From assembly GCF_000696575.1 (NCBI RefSeq), contig NZ_JMSQ01000006.1:496001-560000 (forward strand): a DNA stretch of 64,000 nt, read 5' to 3'. Positions within the stretch are counted from its first letter, which is position 1; every line of letters begins with the position of its first letter. The DNA is from Siccibacter colletis (GTDB taxonomy: Bacteria; Pseudomonadota; Gammaproteobacteria; Enterobacterales; Enterobacteriaceae). This document shows, in pieces, positions 19,220 to 27,936 of the stretch. The notes under the pieces were generated by a model. The model was not told where the DNA came from, ran no database searches, and saw only the letters and a program-made list of their open reading frames with translations. A program made the position numbers and the translations under genes.

Positions 19220-19933
19220 TTATTTACTACCCAGAATCTTAGCAACCCGACTTTTGTGCCGTATAAGACTTCGACCATACGAAGACCACTCTCTTTCAGG
19301 CGCACCCTCATTAGCATAGATCGAATGTATGAAATCCTCTAAGCTGCGTTGCGTGCCCCGGTTATATCGGGAGCCAAGGACAATTATTTGTTCATCGGAC
19401 ATATGAAGAGGATCTTGATTAGGGTAATCATATTTGATTAGGTCTCTCAAATGGTGTGCAACCATACTTAAATTAAAGTTATCTTTATGCAAACAATTTG
19501 AGATGTAGATCATTTCAGTATTGCTTAAACTAACAGGGTCTTTATTAAATATTTCAGCAACAACTCTAATTTGCATAGCTATGATTCCCATCGAGGTCTT
19601 TTCAGGCCTTGGTAGCACACCGATCTTATCATCAAGCCAGTTGTTTCCCATATAGTTTATTTGTCTGGAGAGAAGAACAGGATACTTGAAGTTATCAGGC
19701 ATACCACCTGCTTCTGTTCTTGCTACCAATGCAAGAAGAATTGCTGGTATATTATTATCTTTCGCAATAGATTTTATCCTGTCTTTGTGGAAGGCGACAT
19801 ATCCATCTTTATACTTAGTGATATAGTCACTGCCACCAAAAGTTTTCCACCAGACAGCATCGATGAATGACCACCGTGGATAGTTGTTTGTAGAGTCATC
19901 ATTGTTACAAACATCCGATAAGGTATTGTTCAT
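19220..19933 (-). CDS. putative T6SS effector with lysozyme/transglycosylase-like motifs
   Basis: 237-residue protein encoded seven bases after an Hcp-family gene. I see three motifs in the order used by the lysozyme/lytic transglycosylase superfamily. The first is a glutamate in ALVARTEAGG (E74). The second is S-M-G-x-x-x-x-Q (about 114-121), like the SxGxxQ-type motif. The third is R-Y-N-R-G (189-193), like the YNxG motif. No signal peptide is present, consistent with delivery by T6SS rather than by Sec. I infer peptidoglycan cleavage in target cells. The exact family is not recognised, and low GC suggests recent transfer. Confidence 0.6.
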   Translation of the reverse strand: MNNTLSDVCNNDDSTNNYPRWSFIDAVWWKTFGGSDYITKYKDGYVAFHKDRIKSIAKDNNIPAILLALVARTEAGGMPDNFKYPVLLSRQINYMGNNWLDDKIGVLPRPEKTSMGIIAMQIRVVAEIFNKDPVSLSNTEMIYISNCLHKDNFNLSMVAHHLRDLIKYDYPNQDPLHMSDEQIIVLGSRYNRGTQRSLEDFIHSIYANEGAPEREWSSYGRSLIRHKSRVAKILGSK

Positions 19934-19940
19934 AGGTTAA

Positions 19941-20420
19941 TCAAAAAAGCTGTTCAGTTAAAAAGCTATAGCCTGATGTGCCGGCAGTATTATGTTGGCA
20001 TGTAATATTCTCATATCTTAATGAAATGGTTTCAAATGGTTGCATGTCATTATGTGTTAGAGAATTAGGGTTTTGATTTGAAATGTTTGTTATGGACGCT
20101 TGACTAAGCTTTATAGTCATATAATTTTCCTGCGTTCCATTAGCAGACGTTCTGTAATATTTTAACTCACATTCCAGCAGTTCATTATCAGCAATGCTCG
20201 TTATCAATAATGGTGTTGCTTTATCTATAGTTTTTGTGATTAAAAATGGATGATGATTAACATGATTATCACGTGACAAGTCGTAATTTGTTGCATATAC
20301 ATAGATCTCATCTTCATGCCCGGCGATGTGCTTATTACCTACAGAATTTATGCTTAAACATCCACCAGATATCAGCCCTTGAGTTTTACCCGTTAACGTC
20401 ATAAAGATTGAATTAGCCAT
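19941..20420 (-). CDS. hcp: Hcp-family T6SS protein (effector-associated Hcp)
   Basis: 159 residues; the ATG at 20420 is preceded on the minus strand by AAAGGGA. The sequence begins MANSIFMTLTGKTQGLI and contains NELLECELKYYRTSANG and NDMQPFETISLRYENI. These are characteristic of the long Hcp family of Enterobacterales, whose members often carry or precede toxin domains. Hcp hexamers form the inner tube and bind small effectors in their lumen. Here the effector is a separate downstream gene. It is clearly different from the second hcp at 27.9 kb. Confidence 0.85.
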   Translation of the reverse strand: MANSIFMTLTGKTQGLISGGCLSINSVGNKHIAGHEDEIYVYATNYDLSRDNHVNHHPFLITKTIDKATPLLITSIADNELLECELKYYRTSANGTQENYMTIKLSQASITNISNQNPNSLTHNDMQPFETISLRYENITCQHNTAGTSGYSFLTEQLF

Positions 20421-20664
20421 CAAATTTCCCTTTAATATGATTATTGACTTGAACTATTCTATCACCAGATCCCGCATCACAAAAGTTACAAAATTAGTAG
20501 AAAAAGGCCGCGCAGTGTAATTTTAGTTAGGTTGTCTTATAAGCTGGTAAATACAAAAATATCATTATGCTTAAGATGTAAACTAGCAATTTGACTTAAA
20601 TGAGGATACTGAAGCTATGCGTGAAGAAGTGTGCGCAGCACCTGCCATGGCCCGTAAAAGCAAA

Positions 20665-20694
20665 AAGCCCGCTTAAGTTTCCTTAAGCGGGCTT
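20665..20694. terminator. bidirectional hairpin terminator beside tRNA-Asn
   Basis: Thirteen-base perfect stem (AAGCCCGCTTAAG at 20665-20677 pairing with CTTAAGCGGGCTT at 20682-20694) with loop TTTC. It has an A-run on the left, which becomes a U-tract on the minus strand. It lies just downstream of the minus-strand tRNA-Asn and serves as its terminator. Confidence 0.85.
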
Positions 20695-20697
20695 CTT

Positions 20698-20791
20698 AAA
20701 TGTGGCTCCTCTGACTGGACTCGAACCAGTGACATACGGATTAACAGTCCGCCGTTCTACCGACTGAACTACAGAGGAATCGTGTGAACGG
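20698..20791. repeat. 94-bp direct repeat containing tRNA-Asn, copy 1
   Basis: Identical, base for base, to 31386-31479. It covers the whole tRNA-Asn gene plus 5 bases on the 3' side and 13 on the 5' side. The two copies lie in the same orientation about 10.7 kb apart and bound nac, cbl and the T6SS-2 remnant. Confidence 0.9.
20703..20778 (-). tRNA. asnV: tRNA-Asn (anticodon GUU)
   Basis: 76-base tRNA with encoded CCA, acceptor stem TCCTCTG/CAGAGGA, anticodon GTT in GACTGTTAATC, and T-loop GGTTCGAGTCC. It sits next to nac, the position of asnV in Escherichia coli, which is the basis for the symbol. Confidence 0.96.
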
Positions 20792-20892
20792 TGCGAATAG
20801 TAGCGGGGGGGCGGACGCTTGTCAAAGTCCGATTCACCTGCCGCGCATCGTTTGCTGACAATTTCAGCAGCCATGCGCATTTCTTATCGTTG

Positions 20893-20909
20893 TGCACCGT
20901 GATGGTGCA
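20893..20909 (+). promoter_or_regulatory. NtrC enhancer site of nac
   Basis: TGCACC-GTGAT-GGTGCA is a perfect copy of the NtrC consensus TGCACC-N5-GGTGCA. It is centred about 150 bases upstream of the predicted sigma-54 start. A single distant NtrC site is known for nac of Klebsiella aerogenes. Confidence 0.9.
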
Positions 20910-21026
20910 GAGATACCCCTTATGGGGCATATAACGAACCGATGTTTCAATAATGAAACCAGCCCACCTTATTAGTTTCTCTTATTATCCAGCCCCTTAG
21001 CCGGTTACGCAGACAATTCTTAAAAC

Positions 21027-21042
21027 TGGCAAGCATCTTGCA
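21027..21042 (+). promoter_or_regulatory. sigma-54 promoter of nac
   Basis: TGGCAAGCATCTTGCA fits TGGCAC-N5-TTGCA, with GG and GC separated by exactly 10 bases (-24/-12). Transcription should start near 21053, with the nac ATG about 50 bases later. Confidence 0.9.
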
Positions 21043-21101
21043 ACTCCTCCTGGGACATTACTGCCGACGTTGGCATCGGCATCCCGCACAGGAGACACCA
21101 C

Positions 21102-22019
21102 ATGAACTTAAGACGGCTGAAGTACTTTGTAAAAATCGTCGATATCGGGAGCCTGACTCAGGCCGCAGAAGTGTTGCACATTGCGCAACCCGCGCTGAGC
21201 CAGCAGGTCGCAACCCTGGAAGGGGAGCTTGACCAGCAGCTGCTGATCCGCACCAAACGCGGTGTCACCCCGACCGAAGCGGGTAAGATCCTCTACACCC
21301 ATGCCAGAACCATTTTACGGCAGTGTGAACAGGCGCAGCTGGCGGTAACCAACGTCGGGCAAACCCTGAGCGGTCACGTTTCGATTGGCCTGGCTCCGGG
21401 AACCGCAGCGTCCTCTGTCACTATGCCGCTGCTGCAGGCGGTGCGCGCCGAGCTGCCGGATGTGGTGGTGTATTTGCATGAAAACAGCGGCTCCACGTTG
21501 AATGATAAAGTGCTCAACGGCCAGCTTGATATGGCCGTGTTATACGACCGCTCGCCCACCGCCGGCATCAACAGCCAGCCGCTGCTGAAGGAGGATCTCT
21601 ACCTCGTCGGCACCCGCGACTGCCCGGGCCAGGTGGTAGAACTCTCGGCAGTGGCGGAGATGAATCTTTTCCTGCCGCGCGACTACAGCGCCGTGCGTAA
21701 GCGCGTAGATGAGGCATTTTCCCTGCGTCGTCTGACGGCTAAAATCATCGGCGAAATCGAATCGGTATCTACCCTGACCGCCGCCATTGCCAGTGGTATG
21801 GGTGCTACGGTGCTACCGGAATCCGCTGCCCGTTCGCTCTCGGGTGCAGCCAACGGCTGGATGGCGCGTATCACCACGCCTTCCATGAGCCTGCCGCTGT
21901 CGCTGAATGTGTCGGCGCGGATGCCGCTCTCTCCGCAGGCACAGGCAGTAAAAGAAATTCTTATGTCACTGGTGACGCGTCCGGCGCTGGAGAATCGCGA
22001 ACTGATGCTGGTCAGCTGA
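21102..22019 (+). CDS. nac: nitrogen assimilation regulator Nac (LysR family)
   Basis: 305 residues. The N-terminal LysR helix-turn-helix (SLTQAAEVLHIAQPALSQQVATLE) is followed by a co-inducer-type domain. The sequence closely matches Nac as I know it from Klebsiella and E. coli, including MNLRRLKYFVKIVD. Nac couples sigma-54/NtrC control to sigma-70 genes: it activates hut, put and ure and represses gdhA and its own gene. AGGAGA lies before the ATG. The upstream NtrC and sigma-54 sites support the identity, and cbl follows on the same strand, the conserved neighbour. Confidence 0.96.
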   Translation: MNLRRLKYFVKIVDIGSLTQAAEVLHIAQPALSQQVATLEGELDQQLLIRTKRGVTPTEAGKILYTHARTILRQCEQAQLAVTNVGQTLSGHVSIGLAPGTAASSVTMPLLQAVRAELPDVVVYLHENSGSTLNDKVLNGQLDMAVLYDRSPTAGINSQPLLKEDLYLVGTRDCPGQVVELSAVAEMNLFLPRDYSAVRKRVDEAFSLRRLTAKIIGEIESVSTLTAAIASGMGATVLPESAARSLSGAANGWMARITTPSMSLPLSLNVSARMPLSPQAQAVKEILMSLVTRPALENRELMLVS

Positions 22020-22246
22020 TACTTGCTAACAGGTACGGGGCGGCGCATCGCATCGCCCGGTACCTGGCGCTTTCTGTTTTTACCTCTCTTTTCACCCTCG
22101 TTACCCATCTCCGGCAATACCGTTTTTTCCCGCAGCTTTTCCATTGCGTTATTCCATAAAGTAATAAAATGCAGGTTTTTATTATTTGTTAACCCCTTTG
22201 CCACACTTTAACAATAGGGCCATGTCGGACATGCCCTGGGGGTAAT

Positions 22247-23194
22247 GTGAACTTTCAGCAACTCAAAATTATTCGCGAGGCGGCGCGGCGGGACTACAAC
22301 CTGACCGAAGTCGCTAACATGCTTTATACCTCTCAGTCTGGCGTCAGCCGTCACATTCGCGAACTGGAAGAGGAGCTTGGCATTGAGATCTTTATCCGAC
22401 GCGGAAAACGGTTATTAGGTATGACAGAACCGGGTAAAGCCCTGCTGGTGATTGCCGAACGGATCCTGAATGAGGCCAGCAACGTGCGTCGTCTGGCGGA
22501 TCTGTTTACCAACGATGCTTCCGGCATATTAACGGTAGCCACCACCCATACTCAGGCGCGCTACAGCCTGCCGTCGATCATTAAAGAGTTTCGCGTGCTG
22601 TTCCCGGACGTCCGTCTGGAGCTGATTCAGGGCACCCCGCAGGAGATCGAAGCGCTGCTGCAAAGCGGCACGGCGGATATTGGCATCGCCAGCGAGCGGC
22701 TGAGCAACGACCCGACGCTAGTGGCTTATCCTTGGTTCCGCTGGTATCACAGCCTGCTGGTGCCGCGGGATCACGCCCTGGCCCAGGTCAGCGCGCTTAC
22801 CCTGGAGGACATCAGCCGCTGGCCGCTGATTACCTACCGCCAGGGAATCACCGGGCGCTCGCGTATCGATGAGGCGTTTCAGCGCAAAGGGCTGACGCCT
22901 GACGTGGTGCTCAGCGCCCAGGATTCCGATGTGATCCGCACCTATGTTGAACTGGGGTTGGGCATCGGGCTGGTGGCGGATCAGGCGAGCGGTGAAGAGG
23001 AAGGGCATCTTCTGCGGCTGGATACCCGTCATCTGTTTGATGCTAATACCGTATGGCTCGGCCTGAAGCGCGGGCAGCTACAGCGCAACTACGTATGGCG
23101 TTTTATCGAGCTGTGTAACCCGTCGCTGTCGGTGGACGAGATTAAACGTCAGGCGCTGGACACAGCCGAGACGGTCATCGACTATCAGATTTAA
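22247..23194 (+). CDS. cbl: CysB-like sulfur regulator Cbl (LysR family)
   Basis: 315 residues from a GTG at 22247 with TGGGGGT upstream. The LysR DNA-binding domain contains NLTEVANMLYTSQSGVSRHIRELE, the CysB/Cbl signature. The effector domain follows, and the tail ends in IDYQI as in E. coli Cbl. Cbl activates genes for use of organosulfur compounds (tau, ssu) under sulfate starvation, and in enterics cbl is itself under CysB and Nac influence. A terminator follows within 10 bases. Confidence 0.96.
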   Translation: MNFQQLKIIREAARRDYNLTEVANMLYTSQSGVSRHIRELEEELGIEIFIRRGKRLLGMTEPGKALLVIAERILNEASNVRRLADLFTNDASGILTVATTHTQARYSLPSIIKEFRVLFPDVRLELIQGTPQEIEALLQSGTADIGIASERLSNDPTLVAYPWFRWYHSLLVPRDHALAQVSALTLEDISRWPLITYRQGITGRSRIDEAFQRKGLTPDVVLSAQDSDVIRTYVELGLGIGLVADQASGEEEGHLLRLDTRHLFDANTVWLGLKRGQLQRNYVWRFIELCNPSLSVDEIKRQALDTAETVIDYQI

Positions 23195-23200
23195 CCCCGG

Positions 23201-23222
23201 CCCGCGCAATGCGGGTTTTTTT
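23201..23222 (+). terminator. intrinsic terminator after cbl
   Basis: CCCGC/GCGGG stem with a five-base loop (GCAAT) and a run of seven T. Confidence 0.85.
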
Positions 23223-23868
23223 ATGCCAGCGATTCAGTCAGAGCCGTAGCCTGCTTGACCGGGGACGCGGTTTAATAAACTCCATCAATAAATGATAAAG
23301 TTTATTTTTCAAATGAATACTTTTCTTTTTGTAAAAATAGATATTTTACTGTGTCCGAAACAGATGACGGTTATGCATTATTTTAATGCGTTTCACTACT
23401 TCTGCTTTTAATACCGTTGGCGATAAATTCGCACACAGTATGCTGTGCGTTGGGATACAGGCTTTTATACAAAAAATAAATTAATTATCATAAATGAAGG
23501 AGGAGAAGCAGCAGTTTAAACATAAGTTGCAGGCACCAGAATAGAATAATGAGTATTTCTGCGTATATTATGTAGCACGTGCTCGTGCTTATATTCATCG
23601 ACAGAATAATTTAGTGGAAAAATAATAATCAAAAAATGTGCTGATTTCACTATTTTTTCCTGAAGCTAAGCCGACAGTTGAACATTCACTAGCAAAATAA
23701 ACCAAGGGGAAAAACCTGAGATAACCACCAAACGTAAATATTACTAATGGATTTCTCATAGAAAGTCTTAAGGTCGCTTATTTGATTTTATTCAGATGCC
23801 CGTTTTATCATGGTTGTAAAGATGTGCAGTTCGGAAAATTATTAAATGGCGATGTAACAGAGGGATTT
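23223..23868 (+). other. AT-rich leader of the T6SS-2 remnant
   Basis: About 645 bases with no credible gene. Base composition drops sharply towards AT, as in H-NS-bound islands. A sigma-54-like element lies at 23418-23433. It marks the boundary between core chromosome (cbl) and the island. Confidence 0.6.
23418..23433 (+). promoter_or_regulatory. candidate sigma-54 promoter upstream of T6SS-2
   Basis: TGGCGATAAATTCGCA keeps the GG-N10-GC spacing of sigma-54 promoters but departs from consensus at -12 (TCGC for TTGC). It is about 440 bases upstream of tssB. VasH, a sigma-54 activator, is encoded in locus 1. Confidence 0.3.
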
Positions 23869-24360
23869 ATGAGCGAAAGTTTTCAGAACGAAGTGCCTAA
23901 GGCACGTATAAACCTGCGGCTCGACCTGCATACCGGCGGGGCGCAGAAGAAAATTGAATTACCGCTGAAGTTGCTGGTCACGGGGGATTTCAGTAACGGC
24001 GAGGAAGCGAGGCCTTTATCAGAAAGGAAAAAAGTTGATATTAATAAAAATAATTTCAACAGCGTGCTTTCAGAATTTTCCCCGTCAGTAAATCTTACTG
24101 TTAAAAATACCCTGGCTGATGATGGCAGCGAAGAGAATATCCGTCTGGCGTTCAGGGATATCAAAGACTTCGAACCCGAGCAGGTCGCCCGTCAGATCCC
24201 TCAGCTACGCGCCATGCTGGCGATGCGTAATTTATTACGCGATCTGAAATCTAATCTGCTTGATAACGCCACTTTCAGAAAAGAGCTGGAAAAAATCCTT
24301 AAAGATCCGGCGCTGTCCCGAGAGTTACGCGATGAAATGAGTGCGCTCGCCCCGAAATAA
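23869..24360 (+). CDS. tssB: T6SS sheath small subunit TssB (VipA), locus 2
   Basis: 163 residues from the ATG at 23869 (AGAGGGA upstream); an open frame extends 29 codons further 5' but without signals. It has the TssB pattern: QNEVPKARINLRLDLHTGG at the N-terminus, the LPLKLLVTGDF strand, RKKVDINKNNF and the C-terminal helices that contact TssC and bind ClpV. It looks complete. Its partner TssC is truncated in the next gene, so a functional sheath from this locus is unlikely. Confidence 0.92.
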   Translation: MSESFQNEVPKARINLRLDLHTGGAQKKIELPLKLLVTGDFSNGEEARPLSERKKVDINKNNFNSVLSEFSPSVNLTVKNTLADDGSEENIRLAFRDIKDFEPEQVARQIPQLRAMLAMRNLLRDLKSNLLDNATFRKELEKILKDPALSRELRDEMSALAPK

Positions 24361-24402
24361 TCTCCGGGCCTGTCTGTTAATGGATTAATCGAGAGAATGC
24401 TA

Positions 24403-25569
24403 ATGTCTGTCAATACTGAAACAACGCCTGCACAGGGAAATACGACGGTTCTGGAAAATACTGCGGGTGATAGCGTTTATACGTCGCTGTTTAAAAAAAT
24501 TAATCTGACGCCCGCATCACGCCTCGGCGATATCAATGACTTTCTGGATGATAGCGCGCTGGCGGAAGCCTCGACCAGCGAGCGTCTCACCGCGGCGATG
24601 CAGGTTTTTTTAAATTGCATCCGTCAGTCAGGACAAAACGTCGATAAACTCGACAAAACCTTAATTGATCACCATATCGCCGAACTGGATTATCAAATCA
24701 GCCGCCAGTTAGACGCGGTGATGCATCATGATGAGTTCCAGAAAGTGGAATCACTGTGGCGCGGTCTGAAGCAGCTGGTGGATAACACCGATTATCGTCA
24801 AAACGTAAAAACCGAAATTCTCGACGTGTCAAAAGACGATTTACGTCAGGATTTTGACGACGCGCCGGAGCTTATTCAGAGCGGGCTGTACTGGCACACC
24901 TATACCGCGGAATATGACACCCCCGGCGGCGAGCCGATTGGCGCGATTATTTCGGCGTATGAGTTTGATGCCGGCCCGCAGGATATCACCCTGCTGCGCA
25001 ATATCTCTAAAGTCTCTGCCGCCGCCCATATGCCGTTTATTGGTTCAGCAGGTCCGAAATTTTTCCTTAAAGAATCAATGGAAGACGTGGCGGCAATCAA
25101 GGATATCGGCAACTATTTCGATCGCGCCGAATACATTAAGTGGAAATCGTTCCGCGACACCGACGACGCGCGCTATATCGGCCTGGTAATGCCGCGCGTG
25201 CTGGGCCGCCTGCCGTATGGCCCCGACAACCTCCACGATATTCGTCTGCGTCAAGAGGCTGACCTCTGGCTCTCTGTGCGCTCGGATATCCCGGCCTGGC
25301 AGATCGCTGAGAAATTCCCTGCACTCTGTCAGGCGGGTTCACCTGATGAAGTCAGCGAGATCTATGGTGCGGCACTCAAGGGGATCCCGTTGATCCCGGT
25401 AAGCAGAGTCCCGGCAGCGTTACCAGTACGCATGGAAAACCAGTACTTCGCACTTGATATGGAAAGCCCCGCTGCGCATGAAATGCAGGAGCAGGGGGTG
25501 TGTATGTTCTATGTGCCTGAGTTACTTGGTGCCCTGGAACTTGAACTGTTTGCGGTATTGCGCTCATGA
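24403..25569 (+). pseudogene. chimeric tssC'-'tssK ORF formed by in-frame deletion
   Basis: 388-residue ORF from the ATG at 24403. Residues ~1-275 are TssC (VipB): DFLDDSALAEASTSERLTA, the VESLWRGLKQLV segment, then VMPRVLGRLPYGPDN. At about 25220-25235 the sequence changes to the C-terminal ~110 residues of a TssK: RLRQEADLWLSVRSD, GAALKGIPL, ALELELFAVL. TssC normally has about 500 residues and TssK about 445, so an in-frame deletion of roughly 1.7 kb removed the TssC C-terminus and most of TssK. The product lacks what is needed for sheath polymerisation. The overlap with tssL (ATGA) is retained. Confidence 0.85.
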
Positions 25570-26255
25570 GACAGGATATCGATATCGACGAACTGATGAC
25601 GGAGACCTGGCTCACCGTCACCATGCTGAAAAAAGGCGCCGTCACGCTTGATGGCCCTGCGCTTTATAGCAAATGCGTTGAACAGGTTGAAAGTGTGCGG
25701 GAAGCGCTGGAGCGTGCTGGTTATGACGACGCCAGTGTGGAGCATATTTCCTACGCACAATGTGCCTTGCTGGACGAAACGGTGATGAGCCGTAAGCCTG
25801 AAAAAAGCGAGGAAGGGGATGCGCCGAAAGTTGATGAAGGCCAGGTGGCCTGGCGTAAAGCTCCGCTTCAGGCCCGTTTTTTTGGCTCACTTCGGGCTGG
25901 TGAAGCGCTATGGGATCGGATTGCAGAGGTGCTGCGTCAGCCTACACCGAACCCGGCCGTCTTAACCTGTTATCACCGGGTGATAGCGCTGGGGTTTCAG
26001 GGGTTATATAGCCTGCAAGCGGTCAGCCAGTCGCAGCGTGATGAGGTAGTGAAAGCCCTTTCTGAACGGGTTTCTCCGCCTGTTGCAGACTTGTCTCTGG
26101 TTGTTCACCGGATGGGAAAGCATCGCTGGAGTCTGATGCGCTCAGTCTGGTTCTGGATAGCGCTCGCCGTCATTCTTACCGGAGTTATGTGGTGGGGTGG
26201 TCATCTCTGGCTCCAGTCACTGTTGTCAACACAACTACCGGAGCTGCATGGCTAA
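25566..26255 (+). CDS. tssL: T6SS inner-membrane protein TssL, locus 2
   Basis: 229 residues with a DotU domain (about 5-185; conserved QCALLDETVMSRK and the later VIALGFQGLYSL). A C-terminal membrane helix lies near 193-213 (SVWFWIALAVILTGVMWWGG). It differs strongly from TssL of locus 1. It overlaps the end of the tssC-tssK chimera by four bases, as tssL would overlap an intact tssK. The next gene overlaps its stop by one base. Confidence 0.9.
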   Translation: MRQDIDIDELMTETWLTVTMLKKGAVTLDGPALYSKCVEQVESVREALERAGYDDASVEHISYAQCALLDETVMSRKPEKSEEGDAPKVDEGQVAWRKAPLQARFFGSLRAGEALWDRIAEVLRQPTPNPAVLTCYHRVIALGFQGLYSLQAVSQSQRDEVVKALSERVSPPVADLSLVVHRMGKHRWSLMRSVWFWIALAVILTGVMWWGGHLWLQSLLSTQLPELHG

Positions 26256-27934
26256 TGCGTAGAACAGTCGTCATTCCGGTAATCCTGCACACCTTAGTAG
26301 CCGTAGCCGCGCTGCTGTGGTTGCTGTGGTATTTCATCCCGACAGGCAACGTTTTTAATGGCCTGACCACTCTGCTGATTCTCTTGCTGGCAGGCTGGTA
26401 TGTTTTTAAAAACTGCCGCCGGGAGCAGCCAGTATCCGACACCACCGTTTCAACTGCTGATCTGCCACTATCTGACACCCAGGGCCCTGTTGTACTGGTA
26501 TGCGGTGACAGGCTGGATGCGCTGTTTCAGGGGAGTTCTCTGCGTAAAACAGCCCAGGGGTGGTGGCTTCGTGTCGATGACGTCAGCCGGATAACCGATG
26601 TTGTCCGCAGCATACAGATGCAGTTTCCTCGCCAGGCCGGACAGCTCTCGATGATGTACCGTTGCCTGCCTGATTATCATCAGGATGAAGCCGTTCTGCG
26701 CTCCACGCTGAAAACGCTCCGCCAGCAGAGTAAACAGATTAAATCCCTGATGGGTTTCACACTGCCCGTTTTGTTGAGCGTCGAATTTTCCGGGCCTGAA
26801 ACACCGTGGATAATCGTTCGGGGTGACAAGCCGATTGTATGTCCGGTTAATGATTCACCTCAGGCTTTCATTGACTGGCAGCAGGCGGATGACAATATCG
26901 TGGCGCTGCCAGCGATCAATCAGGCATTTTCCTTTATCCGTAATACGCTGACAGATGAGCTGGAGAAGCCTGACCGGTTAATGCCGCCTGAGCACGCATT
27001 TTCCGTGGCAATGCGCCTCGGAGCAGTCAGTCCAGAGACTCAGTCAGTCTGGTCCGCCTGGCTCTATTCCCGCACCTGCTTACTGTTTTCCCGTGAATCC
27101 GCGCAGCCGCTTCATACAGGTCTGTTCCCGGATGCTGTTCTGCCACTTCTGGCACCGTTTGCCTCGACGCTACAGGGGGGCCAGCGTACCCGCCGGCTGG
27201 TTGTGCTTATATGGCTATGCGTTCTGACGGCGTTGGGCATGTCCGCGCTCAATAATCGTGATCTTATCCGTCATGTCAGTGCCAATTTACAGCGCTGGAA
27301 TGCTATTCCGATGAATCACTATCGTCCCAAAGCAGAATCACTGGCTGCACTGAAACAGGATGCGCTCCTGCTTGAGCGATGGCAGCGCCAGGGAGAGCCT
27401 TTACGTTACAGCCTGGGCTATTACCCGGGGCAACGCCTGTGGCTGGCCTTGCAGCAGGCTATCGATACCTGGACACCTCCACCCGCCCCTGAACTAAAAC
27501 CGGTACCGAAAATTGTACGGCTCGACAGCATGTCGCTGTTTGATTCCGGCAAATCGGCACTCAAAGACGGCTCAACCAAAATACTCGTCAACGCACTGGT
27601 GGGGATCAAAGCCAGACCAGGCTGGCTCATCGTGGTCAGCGGCCACACAGACAATACCGGCAGCGTTCGGCTTAACCAGACCCTGTCTTTGCAACGAGCG
27701 GAGGCTGTCCGTAACTGGATGCGCGATACCGGGGACGTACCGGAGAGTTGCTTTGCCGTGCAGGGTTACGGTGACAGCCGACCGATTGCATCAAACGATA
27801 CGCCTGATGGCCGTGCACGTAACCGGCGTGTCGAGATCAGTCTGGTACCGCAGGCTGACGCCTGTCGTCTGCCAGGCACGAAACCAGCGTCACAGGAAAA
27901 ACGTGACGTTTCAACTCAAGAAATGGAGAAGTAA
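26255..27934 (+). CDS. OmpA-domain T6SS membrane protein (TagL/TssL-C type)
   Basis: 559 residues; the ATG at 26255 overlaps the TAA of tssL. Two N-terminal membrane helices (about residues 7-25 and 32-48) precede a large middle region. A third helix lies near 332-350 (LVVLIWLCVLTALGM), and the C-terminal OmpA/MotB peptidoglycan-binding domain has SGHTDNTGS and GYGDSRPIASN...RARNRRVEI. It would anchor the membrane complex to peptidoglycan, replacing the OmpA extension that some TssL proteins carry. The ORF is intact although the locus is decayed. Confidence 0.87.
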   Translation: MRRTVVIPVILHTLVAVAALLWLLWYFIPTGNVFNGLTTLLILLLAGWYVFKNCRREQPVSDTTVSTADLPLSDTQGPVVLVCGDRLDALFQGSSLRKTAQGWWLRVDDVSRITDVVRSIQMQFPRQAGQLSMMYRCLPDYHQDEAVLRSTLKTLRQQSKQIKSLMGFTLPVLLSVEFSGPETPWIIVRGDKPIVCPVNDSPQAFIDWQQADDNIVALPAINQAFSFIRNTLTDELEKPDRLMPPEHAFSVAMRLGAVSPETQSVWSAWLYSRTCLLFSRESAQPLHTGLFPDAVLPLLAPFASTLQGGQRTRRLVVLIWLCVLTALGMSALNNRDLIRHVSANLQRWNAIPMNHYRPKAESLAALKQDALLLERWQRQGEPLRYSLGYYPGQRLWLALQQAIDTWTPPPAPELKPVPKIVRLDSMSLFDSGKSALKDGSTKILVNALVGIKARPGWLIVVSGHTDNTGSVRLNQTLSLQRAEAVRNWMRDTGDVPESCFAVQGYGDSRPIASNDTPDGRARNRRVEISLVPQADACRLPGTKPASQEKRDVSTQEMEK

Positions 27935-27936
27935 AC

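Larger units (their letters stand above)
20779..21101 (+). other. intergenic region upstream of nac
   Basis: 323 bases without a gene. It holds the 5' flank of tRNA-Asn (shared with the second copy for 13 bases), the NtrC site at 20893-20909 and the sigma-54 promoter at 21027-21042. I see no other coding signal. Confidence 0.7.

Noticed and set aside
20586..20676. Short open frame ending in the tRNA-Asn terminator stem (tail RKSKKPA)
   Set aside because: It reads like a protein C-terminus but has no start or upstream gene body; too short to call a gene remnant with confidence.
20683..20880. 65-codon minus-strand frame across tRNA-Asn
   Set aside because: It is the translation of the tRNA gene itself; no ribosome-binding site.
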